The translations under genes were made by a program, and so were the position numbers. Positions 1 to 8,895 of a stretch of DNA of 62,827 nt are shown here, in pieces (within the stretch, counting starts at the first letter, position 1; the number at the start of each line of letters is the position of its first letter). The stretch is from contig NZ_CP024866.1 in the NCBI RefSeq assembly GCF_004136015.1, positions 1,993,464-2,056,290 of the forward strand. The letters are read 5' to 3'. Below the pieces are notes generated by a model. That model did not search any database. It saw only the letters and a list, made by a program, of their open reading frames with translations, and was not told the origin of the DNA. Source of the DNA: Pseudomonas sp. ACM7. GTDB lineage: Bacteria > Pseudomonadota > Gammaproteobacteria > Pseudomonadales > Pseudomonadaceae.

Positions 1-279
1 TATGCCTGTCGGATCTACGTCGCAGCGTCCCGTGCAAGTATTGGGCTTTAGGGAAACACGCCCCTTTACCCCGCTGCGCCGCCTCTATCCGCTTGCTGTT
101 CGTCAAGCCAGCATTTTGCCTCGGGCTTCCTTCAGATTCGCGGTCACCCGCGACACCCTTGCCTCTGGCTAACACTTCCCCTTGCCGGGTGTGTAGAGGA
201 CTTTCACCTCCAAGTCACCAGCGAGGCCACCACAGCCAAGCTGGTTGCGCTTGCGCGCAACGCGCCATGCCTGGCGCAC
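1..279 (-). mobile_element. Group IIC intron, 5' part (runs off the left edge)
   Basis: Read on the minus strand, this begins at 279 with GTGCGCC, the canonical group II intron 5' end. It continues with conserved domain I sequence (for example CTTGGAGGTGAAAGTCCTC and a later GAAGGAAGCCCGAGGC). The intron starts four bases after the U-tract of the livF terminator, which is the insertion habit known for bacterial class C introns. No reading frame for the intron protein is present in this part; domains II-VI and the reverse transcriptase gene must lie left of the window. The 93-residue plus-strand ORF over it is a shadow. A related intron 3' end lies at the right edge. Confidence 0.85.
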
Positions 280-283
280 GTGT

Positions 284-315
284 AAAAAAGCCCCGGCGAT
301 TGCTCGTCGAGGCTT
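284..315 (-). terminator. Rho-independent terminator of the liv operon
   Basis: On the minus strand the arms AAGCCTCGACG and CGCCGGGGCTT pair over 11 positions with one mismatch around an AGCAAT loop and run into six T. It starts 19 bases after the livF stop codon. The group II intron is inserted immediately beyond it, so the hairpin is also the probable intron target. Confidence 0.85.
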
Positions 316-333
316 CGGGTACTTCAACAGAAC

Positions 334-1050
334 TCAGTGCCCGCCGAGATAGGCGTTACGCACTTCCTCGTTAACCAGCAGCTCCTTGCCGGTGCCTGTG
401 AGGCGGATCTCGCCGTTGACCATCACGTACGCCCGGTCCGACAGTTTGAGGGCGTGGTTGGCGTTCTGCTCGACCAGGAAGATCGTCATGCCGGTTTTGG
501 CCAGTTCCCGCAGGGTCGCGAAGATCTGTTTCACCACAATCGGCGCCAGACCCAAGCTCGGCTCGTCAAGCAACAGCAGTTTCGGCCGGCTCATCAGCGC
601 ACGGGCGATGGCGAGCATTTGCTGCTCGCCGCCGGACATGGTCATGGCCCGCTGGGTGCGCCGTTCTTCGAGTCGCGGGAACAACTCGAACATGCGTTGC
701 ATGTCTTCCTTGGCGTACTTGTCACCGATAGGAATGGTGCCCATCAGCAGGTTTTCCTCGACAGTCATGTCGGGGAACACCCGCCGGCCTTCCGGCGATT
801 GTGCGATGCCGTTGGACGCGATGTAGTGGGATGACTTGTGAGTGATATCCACACCCTGATAGATGATCTCCCCGTCCGCCGCACGCGGCTGACCGAAAAT
901 CGACATCAGCAGGGTCGATTTACCGGCGCCGTTGGAGCCGATCAGGCTGACCGTTTCACCTTCATTGATGTGCAGCGAGACTTTCTTCAGGGCCTGGATC
1001 GGCCCGTAGAACACATCCAATTCCTTCAGTTCGAGGATGGGTCTGCTCAT
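334..1050 (-). CDS. livF: Branched-chain amino acid ABC transporter ATPase LivF
   Basis: 238-residue cytoplasmic ATPase, one of two nucleotide-binding subunits of the high-affinity leucine/isoleucine/valine importer (BraG in P. aeruginosa). Walker A is GSNGAGKST (38-46), the ABC signature SGGEQ (139-143) and Walker B LLLLDEPSLGL (158-168), followed by the VEQN segment typical of LivF where most ABC proteins have an H-loop EHD. Length is normal for LivF. Its ATG overlaps the end of livG by four bases, so the two are probably translationally coupled. It is the last gene of livKHMGF, followed by a terminator and then the group II intron, so the intron does not cut the operon. Confidence 0.96.
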   Translation of the reverse strand: MSRPILELKELDVFYGPIQALKKVSLHINEGETVSLIGSNGAGKSTLLMSIFGQPRAADGEIIYQGVDITHKSSHYIASNGIAQSPEGRRVFPDMTVEENLLMGTIPIGDKYAKEDMQRMFELFPRLEERRTQRAMTMSGGEQQMLAIARALMSRPKLLLLDEPSLGLAPIVVKQIFATLRELAKTGMTIFLVEQNANHALKLSDRAYVMVNGEIRLTGTGKELLVNEEVRNAYLGGH

Positions 1051-1922
1051 AGCACCACTTCCTCTTCATCAGCGCCCAGGTAGGCCGCAATCACTTTCGG
1101 ATCGTGTCGGATGGCGTCGGGGCCGCCCTCGGCGATGACGATGCCGTGGTCCAGTACCACGATGTGGTCGGAAATGCTCATTACCATGCCCATGTCGTGC
1201 TCGATCAGCACCACGGTCAGATCGTGCTCGTCGCGCAGCAGCCGGATCATCGCGCTCAGCGCTTCGGTTTCCTGAGGGTTGAGGCCGGCGGCCGGTTCGT
1301 CGAGGCAGATGATCTGCGGCCGGGTGCACATGGCCCGGGCGATTTCCAGACGGCGCTGCTGACCGTAAGACAGCTCACCGGCCAGACGGTTGGCGCAGTC
1401 CACCAGGTCCACCACTTCCAGCCAGTAGAACGCGTGGTCCAGCGCATCGCTTTCGGCTTTGCGATAACCCTTGGTGTTGAGGATGCCGGCCAGCATATTG
1501 CGGTTGACCCACATGTGTTGGGCCACCAGCAGGTTTTCCAGCACCGACATTTCCTTGAACAGGCGAATGTTCTGGAACGTCCGCGCCAGGCCGGCCCGGT
1601 TCACCAGGTGGGTGCCGCCGAACATTTTGTAGAACATCCGACTGGCAAACGCTTTCGGCGAAACGAAATCGGTGGGTTTGAATGATTCGCCCAGCAGCTT
1701 GATAACGTTGGTTTGCTCGCCGCGCACGTTGAGTTCGATCTTGCCGCCCGAGGCCTTGTAGAACCCGGTCAGGCAGTTGAACACGGTGGTCTTGCCGGCG
1801 CCGTTGGGGCCGATCAGGGCGAAGATCGAGTTGCGTTTGACCTTCAGGCTGACATCGTTCAACGCCTTGATGCCGCCGAAGTGCATCATCAGTTTCTCGA
1901 CCGAGAGTACGACTTCGCTCAT
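1047..1922 (-). CDS. livG: Branched-chain amino acid ABC transporter ATPase LivG
   Basis: 291-residue ATPase subunit (BraF) that pairs with LivF to drive LivH/LivM. Walker A GPNGAGKTT is at 38-46, the signature LSYGQ at 184-188, Walker B ICLDEP at 205-210, and the H-loop is in LIEHD. The longer insert between Walker A and the Q-loop (residues about 65-115) is the usual difference between LivG and LivF. It overlaps livM by four bases upstream and livF by four bases downstream, as expected for a tightly coupled operon. Confidence 0.96.
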   Translation of the reverse strand: MSEVVLSVEKLMMHFGGIKALNDVSLKVKRNSIFALIGPNGAGKTTVFNCLTGFYKASGGKIELNVRGEQTNVIKLLGESFKPTDFVSPKAFASRMFYKMFGGTHLVNRAGLARTFQNIRLFKEMSVLENLLVAQHMWVNRNMLAGILNTKGYRKAESDALDHAFYWLEVVDLVDCANRLAGELSYGQQRRLEIARAMCTRPQIICLDEPAAGLNPQETEALSAMIRLLRDEHDLTVVLIEHDMGMVMSISDHIVVLDHGIVIAEGGPDAIRHDPKVIAAYLGADEEEVVL

Positions 1923-3202
1923 GGCGCTACTCCTTTACGCGGGGTCACACCGGTACGGCTGATCCGAATCAGGCCGCGCGGTCGCCAGATCATCATCAAC
2001 ACCATCAGGATGCCGAACAGCAGCACGCGATATTCCGCGAAACCACGCAGCAGTTCCGGGGCGACGGTCAGCACGAAGGCCGCAATCACCACGCCGATGG
2101 TCGAGCCCATGCCGCCGAGTACCACGATGGCAAGAATCAATGCCGATTCGAAAAAGGTGAATGAGGTCGGGTTGACGAAGCCTTGGTAGGTGGCGAAGAA
2201 CACGCCGGCCAGACCGGCCGTCGATGCACCGATGGTGAACGCCGAGAGTTTGACCAGTACGTGGTTCAGCCCCATGGAGCGGCAAGCGATTTCGTCTTCA
2301 CGCAAGGCTTCCCAGGCGCGACCGACCGGCATGCGGGTCAAGCGGTGCTTGATATGCAACACGGCCAATACCACCAGGAACAACACCGCGTAGATGAAGT
2401 AATACTTCACGTCCGGGTTGTAGGCGATGCCAAAGAACTCATGGAACGGTACCCCGCCCTCTTTCGCCCTTTTGCCGAACTCGATGCCGAAGAAGGTGGG
2501 CAATGGAGCGGCCATGCCATTCGGGCCGCCGGTCAGGGACAACCAGTTATTGAGGATCAACCGGATGATTTCACCGAAGCCCAGGGTCACGATTGCCAGG
2601 TAGTCACCGTGCAGGCGCAGCACCGGGAAACCGAGGATGCAACCGGCAAGGCCAGCGGTGATCGCCGCCAGCGGCAGCACCGTCCAGAAGCCCAGACCGA
2701 GGTATTGGTAACCGAGCGCCAGCCCGTAGGCACCGATGGCGTAGAACGCCACATAACCCAGGTCGAGCAGACCGGCCAGGCCGACCACGATGTTCAGCCC
2801 CAGGCCCAGCAATACGTAGATCAGCCCGAGGATGACCACGCCCAGCAGGTAGGAGTTGGAGAAAAACGGGAACACCACGGCAATGACGATCAACAGCGGG
2901 ATGATCCAGCGCAACCGGGATTTGTAATCAGGCGGCAGTACATGAACGCCGGAGCCGGTGCTTTCAAAGCCTTCGAGAATTCTCAGACCCTTTGGGGTTT
3001 GCAGGAACAGGCTCAAGGCAAAGCGGCCAGCCATGACGATGGCGACAATCCATGCCACGCGTGTCGGCTGCAGGTTGAAGCCATAGCCGTCGAGGACGAT
3101 GCCGACAATCGGGCCGAACACAATCAGGGCGACAAGGCCGGCGAGAATCGCGTCAACCAGGCTTCTTTTGATATCAATGGTTTTTTTAGTGGTTGAAGAC
3201 AT
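1919..3202 (-). CDS. livM: Branched-chain amino acid ABC transporter permease LivM
   Basis: 427-residue inner-membrane permease (BraE). A charged N-terminus (MSSTTKKTIDIKRS) and two or three N-terminal membrane segments precede the conserved BPD_transp_2 permease domain (about 110-400), with LNIVVGLAGLLDLGYVAFYA and the cytoplasmic EAA-like loop REDEIACRSMGLN. The length fits the longer LivM subfamily with an N-terminal extension. It lies three bases after livH and forms the heterodimeric channel with it. Confidence 0.95.
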   Translation of the reverse strand: MSSTTKKTIDIKRSLVDAILAGLVALIVFGPIVGIVLDGYGFNLQPTRVAWIVAIVMAGRFALSLFLQTPKGLRILEGFESTGSGVHVLPPDYKSRLRWIIPLLIVIAVVFPFFSNSYLLGVVILGLIYVLLGLGLNIVVGLAGLLDLGYVAFYAIGAYGLALGYQYLGLGFWTVLPLAAITAGLAGCILGFPVLRLHGDYLAIVTLGFGEIIRLILNNWLSLTGGPNGMAAPLPTFFGIEFGKRAKEGGVPFHEFFGIAYNPDVKYYFIYAVLFLVVLAVLHIKHRLTRMPVGRAWEALREDEIACRSMGLNHVLVKLSAFTIGASTAGLAGVFFATYQGFVNPTSFTFFESALILAIVVLGGMGSTIGVVIAAFVLTVAPELLRGFAEYRVLLFGILMVLMMIWRPRGLIRISRTGVTPRKGVAP

Positions 3203-3205
3203 CGC

Positions 3206-4120
<915 letters not shown>

Positions 4121-4145
4121 AACGCAATCTCACGCATTTGAGAGA

Positions 4146-4208
4146 CTGCACAGAAACCGTGTACGACGGACCGGGGTTCAGCCGCCGGCGCAACACGGTT
4201 GTGTGCAG
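4146..4208. repeat. Imperfect inverted repeat in the livK-livH gap
   Basis: The arms CTGCACAGAAACCGTGT and ACACGGTTGTGTGCAG are nearly complementary and are separated by about 30 bases. In the livKHMGF transcript they can form a long stem just before livH. A role in transcript stability or in reducing livH expression relative to livK is inference. Confidence 0.55.
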
Positions 4209-4248
4209 CTCTACGAGAAAAGACAGGTACTGCACGGACATGTTGATT

Positions 4249-4279
4249 GATGGCCCGGCGCACAAGGCGCCGAGCCATC
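4249..4279 (-). terminator. Intercistronic hairpin after livK (attenuator or stabiliser)
   Basis: In the minus-strand RNA a 13-pair stem (GAUGGCUCGGCGC with GCGCCGGGCCAUC, one G-U pair) closes a five-base loop, beginning 12 bases after the livK stop. No T-run follows, so it is more likely an mRNA-protecting or partially terminating hairpin than a full terminator. Binding-protein genes placed first in ABC operons often carry such a hairpin to raise their own level. Confidence 0.65.
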
Positions 4280-4290
4280 AGCAGTTCATA

Positions 4291-5424
4291 TCACTTCTGT
4301 TTTTCCAGTTGGTGGTATTTGCCGTCCTTGTCCCACTGGTAAACCACGTAGTCGGAGACTTTCAGGTCGCCCTTGGCGTCCCAGGTCTTCTCGCCCATCA
4401 CGGTTTGGACCTTGTTGGCTTTCAGCCATTTGGCAGCGTCTTCGCCCTTGTTGGTCTTGGCACCATTGAAGGCAGCGGCCAAGGTCTGGACCGAGGCGTA
4501 GGCGTACAGGGTGTAGCCTTCAGGCTCGGTGCCTTTTTTGCGGAACTCGTCCACTACGGTTTTGCTGTCTGGCAGAAGACGTGGGTCTGCGCCGAAGGTC
4601 ATGTACACGCCGTCAACGTTCTGCGGGCCACCGGCGGTGGTCACCAGCTCGTCGGTCACGATGCCGTCATCGGACATGAACTTGACGTCTTTGAGGCCCT
4701 GTTCACGCAGTTGGCGAACCAGTGGACCGGCTTCCGGGTGCAAGCCGCCGAAGTAGACCACATCGGCACCGGCCGCACGGATCTTGGTCACCACGGCGCT
4801 GAAGTCTTTCTCACCGCGGGTCAGGCCTTCGTACAACACCGGCGTTACGCCACGCTTGACCAGTTGCGCCTTGGTGGCGTCCGCCAGGCCTTGGCCGTAG
4901 GTGTCTTTGTCGTGCAGAACCACGACTTTCTTGCCCTTGAGCACGTCGACGATGTAGTCGCCGGCCACGATACCTTGCTGGTCGTCACGCCCGCACATAC
5001 GGAACATGGCGCCCAGGCCACGCTCGGTAACGGCTGGGTTGGTGGAACCTGGAGTGATTGCAATGATGCCCGCTTCGTCATAGATCTCGGAAGCCGGGAT
5101 GGTCGAGGAGGAGCAGAAGTGACCGACTACGCCAGCGACTTTCTGGTTGGTCAGGTCCTTGGCGACCGTCACAGCCTGTTTCGGTTCGCAGGCGTCATCG
5201 CCTTTGACCAGTACGATTTTTTCCCCGTTTACGCCGCCCGCTGCGTTGACCGCATCGGCTGCAGCCTGTGCACCCTTCATGTACTGCTCGCCAAATGCCG
5301 CGTTGGCGCCTGTCATCGGTCCCGCCACACCGATTTTCACATCAGCCTGTGCAAACGCAGAAACACCCAACGCAGTTGCCACTGCGAGGGCCAAAAAGCC
5401 TTTTTTGTAAAACGTCTGGGACAT
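4291..5424 (-). CDS. livK: Branched-chain amino acid periplasmic binding protein LivK/BraC
   Basis: 377-residue precursor. The signal peptide is residues 1 to about 27 (MSQTFYKKGFLALAVATALG, cut after AFA-QA). The mature part begins DVKIGVAGPMTGANAAFGEQ, the hallmark of type I leucine-binding proteins, and includes the GVVGHFCSSSTIPAS ligand-contact region. The ATG at 5424 is chosen over an in-frame TTG at 5439 because GGAG sits nine bases before it and the signal peptide then has normal length. It binds Leu/Ile/Val (and Ala in BraC) in the periplasm and delivers them to LivHM. A sigma-54 promoter lies upstream. Confidence 0.95.
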   Translation of the reverse strand: MSQTFYKKGFLALAVATALGVSAFAQADVKIGVAGPMTGANAAFGEQYMKGAQAAADAVNAAGGVNGEKIVLVKGDDACEPKQAVTVAKDLTNQKVAGVVGHFCSSSTIPASEIYDEAGIIAITPGSTNPAVTERGLGAMFRMCGRDDQQGIVAGDYIVDVLKGKKVVVLHDKDTYGQGLADATKAQLVKRGVTPVLYEGLTRGEKDFSAVVTKIRAAGADVVYFGGLHPEAGPLVRQLREQGLKDVKFMSDDGIVTDELVTTAGGPQNVDGVYMTFGADPRLLPDSKTVVDEFRKKGTEPEGYTLYAYASVQTLAAAFNGAKTNKGEDAAKWLKANKVQTVMGEKTWDAKGDLKVSDYVVYQWDKDGKYHQLEKQK

Positions 5425-5480
5425 GAGGTGGTGCTCCAAGGTTTTTTTTTAGTTGGCACTGCGACTTCCTGAATGCTCAG

Positions 5481-5496
5481 AGCAAGGGCCGTGCCA
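5481..5496 (-). promoter_or_regulatory. Sigma-54 (RpoN) promoter of livK
   Basis: The minus strand reads TGGCACGGCCCTTGCT, an essentially perfect -24/-12 element with GG and GC ten bases apart. Transcription would begin about 12 bases downstream, near 5469, leaving a leader of about 45 bases before the livK ATG. It implies nitrogen-type control by an enhancer-binding protein such as NtrC; the activator is inference. Confidence 0.8.
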
Positions 5497-5788
5497 TCGG
5501 TTTTTTATTCTGAAAAAAGTCGCTGCTTTATTGTTATTTCGACTGTTTCGATCCCATTTTCATTGGGCGTGCAACCGTCTAAACCGCGGGAGGTGAAACC
5601 ATTTATTTTTAAAGGCGCAACCCGCGTGCGCCATCATTGCAACCGCGGCGCCAAACGACGTGCAACCAGCCTGTAACAACGTGCGTCACCGAAGTGCACA
5701 CTGCTGGTGCGCAACTGCTACAACCCGCACCTTTTACAGGCTAGTCGCTGCGCGAAAAAGCGCCGCTTCCAGCAACAAATTTCAACAA
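5497..5788. other. Non-coding gap between amaA and the livK promoter
   Basis: About 290 bases without a convincing gene; the short plus-strand ORFs here lack ribosome sites and family features. It would hold the upstream activator site for the sigma-54 promoter and the 3' untranslated region of amaA. A weak GCGC-GAAAAA-GCGC hairpin near 5752 is the only candidate stop signal for amaA. Confidence 0.5.
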
Positions 5789-7072
5789 TCAAATAACGAT
5801 CCGCAGGCACTGGCCTGCGTGATACAGCGAGAATCCGGCCTCGTACAGACAGCTGCGCAATCCCACGCCCGCCAATGGCTGCATGGGCGCAAAGGGAATC
5901 GGCAGTGCTTGAGGATTTCCGTTACACAGATAATCGGCAAAGGCTTTGCCGACGACAGTGCCAGTAGTGACGCCCCGGCCGTTGTAACCGGTGACTGCCA
6001 CTAAACCGGGCGCTGGCTCGAACAAACGCATCAAATGATCGGGGGTGAAGGCGATGCAACCGGTCCAGGTGCACTCCCATTCCACCGGTTTGAGATAAGG
6101 AAAATAGTGCTGCTGAACCCGGTCGGCCCAGGCTTTGAGGAACCAGGTCGGTTTCTGATTGCCATTACCGAGACTGCCAAGCAGCAGACGACCATCCTTA
6201 TCGCGACGAATACTACTGAGTACCTGACGGGTGTCCCAGGAGCCCTGGCCACCGGGGAGAATTTGCTGCGCAGCCTCTTCGGTCAGCGGGACCGAGGCCA
6301 CTTGATAGTAATAACCGGGGAAGAAATTACGCCGCAATTCCGTCCAGTCACCTTCGGTGTAAGCATTCGAGGCAATCACGACTTGCTCGGCAAGCACCGA
6401 ACCCTGAGCGGTTTGTACCGACCAGCGTTGGCCCTGACGTTCGAGCCGGGTCACCGGGGAATGATCGAACAACTGACCGCCGAGACCGATGGCCGCTTTG
6501 GCCAGCCCCGTCGTGTAGGCCATTGGATTGATCGTGCCGGCACGTCGATCAAGCAGCGCAGCGGCGATCTTTTTGGTACCCGTCGCTTGTTCGCAAGCTT
6601 GACCGGTCAGCAATTCCACCGGCGCGCCGCGACGCTTCCATTGTTCTTCACGACTGCGCAAGTCCGCTTCGCCACGGGCGTTGTGCGCCATGTGCAACGT
6701 GCCTTCACGGCGTAACTGGCAATCGATGTTGTACTTATCCACAAGGCTGAACACCAGGGAAGGTGCCGCACCGAGCATGCGATTGAGCTGACTGCCGACC
6801 GCCTCGCCGAAACCGGCTTCGATCTCGTCCGGTGGAATCCACATCCCGGCATTGACCAGCCCGACGTTGCGCCCCGAACCGCCATGACCGGCGCGATGGG
6901 CCTCCAGTACACAGACGCTTTTGCCTTTTTCCAGCAGATGCACCGCCGCCGACAGACCGGTGAAACCGGCGCCGATGACGCAGACATCCACCGTCACCTC
7001 ACCCTTGAGCGCCGCGTTATCAGGCCTTTGCGGCGTCAGTTTTTCCCACAGACACTCTTCGCGTAACGGCAT
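5789..7072 (-). CDS. amaA: L-pipecolate oxidase (FAD-dependent, DadA-like)
   Basis: 427-residue flavoprotein of the DAO superfamily. The dinucleotide-binding VCVIGAGFTGLSAAVHLLE is at about residues 30-48, followed by the second motif GGSGRNVGLVNAG. The C-terminal TGYNGRGVTTGTVVGKAFAD is typical of DAO-fold amine oxidases. Length and the neighbouring amaB and LysR genes match the P. putida amaA-amaB locus, where AmaA oxidises L-pipecolate to piperideine-6-carboxylate on the D-lysine branch of lysine catabolism. A glutamylputrescine oxidase-like role is the main alternative on sequence alone; gene order decides. It is separated from amaB by a REP pair. Confidence 0.85.
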   Translation of the reverse strand: MPLREECLWEKLTPQRPDNAALKGEVTVDVCVIGAGFTGLSAAVHLLEKGKSVCVLEAHRAGHGGSGRNVGLVNAGMWIPPDEIEAGFGEAVGSQLNRMLGAAPSLVFSLVDKYNIDCQLRREGTLHMAHNARGEADLRSREEQWKRRGAPVELLTGQACEQATGTKKIAAALLDRRAGTINPMAYTTGLAKAAIGLGGQLFDHSPVTRLERQGQRWSVQTAQGSVLAEQVVIASNAYTEGDWTELRRNFFPGYYYQVASVPLTEEAAQQILPGGQGSWDTRQVLSSIRRDKDGRLLLGSLGNGNQKPTWFLKAWADRVQQHYFPYLKPVEWECTWTGCIAFTPDHLMRLFEPAPGLVAVTGYNGRGVTTGTVVGKAFADYLCNGNPQALPIPFAPMQPLAGVGLRSCLYEAGFSLYHAGQCLRIVI

Positions 7073-7116
7073 TGCCAGACTCCAATCAGAAACCTAACCA
7101 ACACACAGTTCCCAGT

Positions 7117-7206
7117 GTGGGAGCGGGCTTGCTCGCGAAAGCGGTGTGTCAGACAACATCAATGTCGACTGACAGATCGCATTCGCGAGCAAGCCCGCTC
7201 CCACAG
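7117..7206. repeat. REP pair between amaB and amaA
   Basis: Two inverted copies of the Pseudomonas REP core (GTGGGAGCGGGCTTGCTCGC and its complement) flank about 45 bases. The pair can form a long cruciform or mRNA hairpin and may uncouple amaA from amaB expression. Confidence 0.9.
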
Positions 7207-7230
7207 GGGGATCACTGTTCGACTCGAGGT

Positions 7231-8721
7231 TTAGTCGAACGTAATGCCCTGAGCCAACGGCAACTCCAGCGAATAGTTCACGGTGTTGGTCTGACGGCGC
7301 ATGTAGCCGCGCCATGCATCGGAACCGGATTCACGACCACCGCCCGTTTCTTTCTCGCCGCCAAACGCCCCGCCGATTTCCGCGCCGCTCGGGCCGATGT
7401 TGACGTTGGCGATGCCGCAGTCGCTGCCCACCGCCGACATGAACTGCTCGGCTTCACGCACGTCAGTGGTGAAGATGCACGAGGACAGGCCTTGTGGCAC
7501 GGCATTGTTCAGGCGCAGCGCTTCGTCGAAATCCTTGTAACCGACCACGTACAGAATCGGCGCGAAGGTTTCGCTGCAGACCACATCGCTCTGCTCCGGC
7601 ATTTCGACGATGGCCGGGGAGACGTAATAAGCGTTAGGGAATTTGTCTTCCAGTTGGCGCTTGCCACCGAACACCCGGCCGCCTTCGCTCAAGGCCTGCT
7701 CTAGCGCGTCCTGCATGTTTTCGAAGCTGTGCTTGTCGATCAGTGGACCGATCAGGTTGCCTTCCAGTGGATTGCCGATGCGCACTTTGGAGTAAGCGGC
7801 TTTCAGGCGGGTGACGATTTCTTCTTTCACCGATTCATGGGCAATCAGGCGACGCAACGTGGTGCAACGCTGACCGGCAGTGCCGACGGCGCTGAACAGG
7901 ATTGCTCGTACGGCCATGTCCAGGTCGGCGCTTGGGCCGAGGATCATTGCGTTGTTGCCGCCCAGCTCCAGAATGCTACGAGCGAAACGTGCGGCGATTT
8001 TCGGTGCCACTTCGCGGCCCATGCGGGTACTGCCGGTGGCGCTGATCAGCGCGACACGCGGGTCATCGACCAGGGCTTCGCCGGCATCGCGTCCGCCGAT
8101 GATGACTTGGCTCAGGTGTGGCGGCGCGTCGCTGAAGTTCTTCAGTACGCGGTCGAACAACGCCTGGCACGCCAGGGCAGTCAGCGGGGTTTTCTCCGAT
8201 GGCTTCCAGATCACCGGGTTGCCGCAGACCAGCGCCAGCGCAGTGTTCCAGGCCCAGACCGCAACCGGGAAGTTGAACGCGCTGATGACGCCAACGACGC
8301 CCAGCGGGTGCCAGGTTTCGCGCATGTGGTGGCCAGGACGCTCGGAAGCGATGGTCAAACCGTACAGCTGACGGGACAGGCCGACGGCGAAATCACAGAT
8401 GTCGATCATTTCCTGAACTTCACCCAGACCTTCCTGAGTGATCTTGCCGGCTTCCCAGGACACCAGCTCGCCGAGGTCGGCCTTGTATTCACGCAAGATA
8501 TCGCCCAGTTGGCGGACCAGTTCGCCACGGCGCGGGGCCGGGACCTTGCGCCACAATTCGAACGCATGATCTGCACGACTGATGTGCTGCTCGACTTCAG
8601 CGGCGCCTTCCCAGTTCACGGCGGCGATCTGACTGCCATCGATCGGCGAATACACCGGCACTTTGCCGTTCTGGTACAGGGTCGGGTTCACACCAAGACG
8701 ATCAAGCAATGCGGCAACCAT
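7231..8721 (-). CDS. amaB: Piperideine-6-carboxylate (alpha-aminoadipic semialdehyde) dehydrogenase
   Basis: 496-residue NAD-dependent aldehyde dehydrogenase of the ALDH7/antiquitin type. The segments SAFNFPVAVWAWNTALALVCG, LELGGNNAMI (general-base Glu) and GTAGQRCTTLRRL (catalytic Cys) are visible, as is the antiquitin-like C-terminal GAFGGEKETGGGRESGSDAW. It oxidises aminoadipate semialdehyde to 2-aminoadipate after AmaA. The divergent LysR gene begins 174 bases away and probably controls it. Confidence 0.9.
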   Translation of the reverse strand: MVAALLDRLGVNPTLYQNGKVPVYSPIDGSQIAAVNWEGAAEVEQHISRADHAFELWRKVPAPRRGELVRQLGDILREYKADLGELVSWEAGKITQEGLGEVQEMIDICDFAVGLSRQLYGLTIASERPGHHMRETWHPLGVVGVISAFNFPVAVWAWNTALALVCGNPVIWKPSEKTPLTALACQALFDRVLKNFSDAPPHLSQVIIGGRDAGEALVDDPRVALISATGSTRMGREVAPKIAARFARSILELGGNNAMILGPSADLDMAVRAILFSAVGTAGQRCTTLRRLIAHESVKEEIVTRLKAAYSKVRIGNPLEGNLIGPLIDKHSFENMQDALEQALSEGGRVFGGKRQLEDKFPNAYYVSPAIVEMPEQSDVVCSETFAPILYVVGYKDFDEALRLNNAVPQGLSSCIFTTDVREAEQFMSAVGSDCGIANVNIGPSGAEIGGAFGGEKETGGGRESGSDAWRGYMRRQTNTVNYSLELPLAQGITFD

Positions 8722-8895
8722 GGGTCACTCCTCAAGCGAAAAACAGAAAACGTGCAGCCGGATTAATTCGGCTGGTGAGGCCTGTAGTTTTAGCGCTCCC
8801 GACGTTACCCAACAAACGACCTTTAAGAGAGATATCATTCCGTTTATTCATGCTGCGAATTGCTGGTAAGAAAGAAACAAGAAAAAGGACAACCA

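Noticed and set aside
93..374. 93-residue ORF near the left edge
   Set aside because: It runs across intron domain I RNA, the liv terminator and the end of livF; not a protein gene.
4138..5472. 444-residue plus-strand ORF over livK
   Set aside because: Antisense shadow; livK has a signal peptide, ribosome site and full family match on the other strand.
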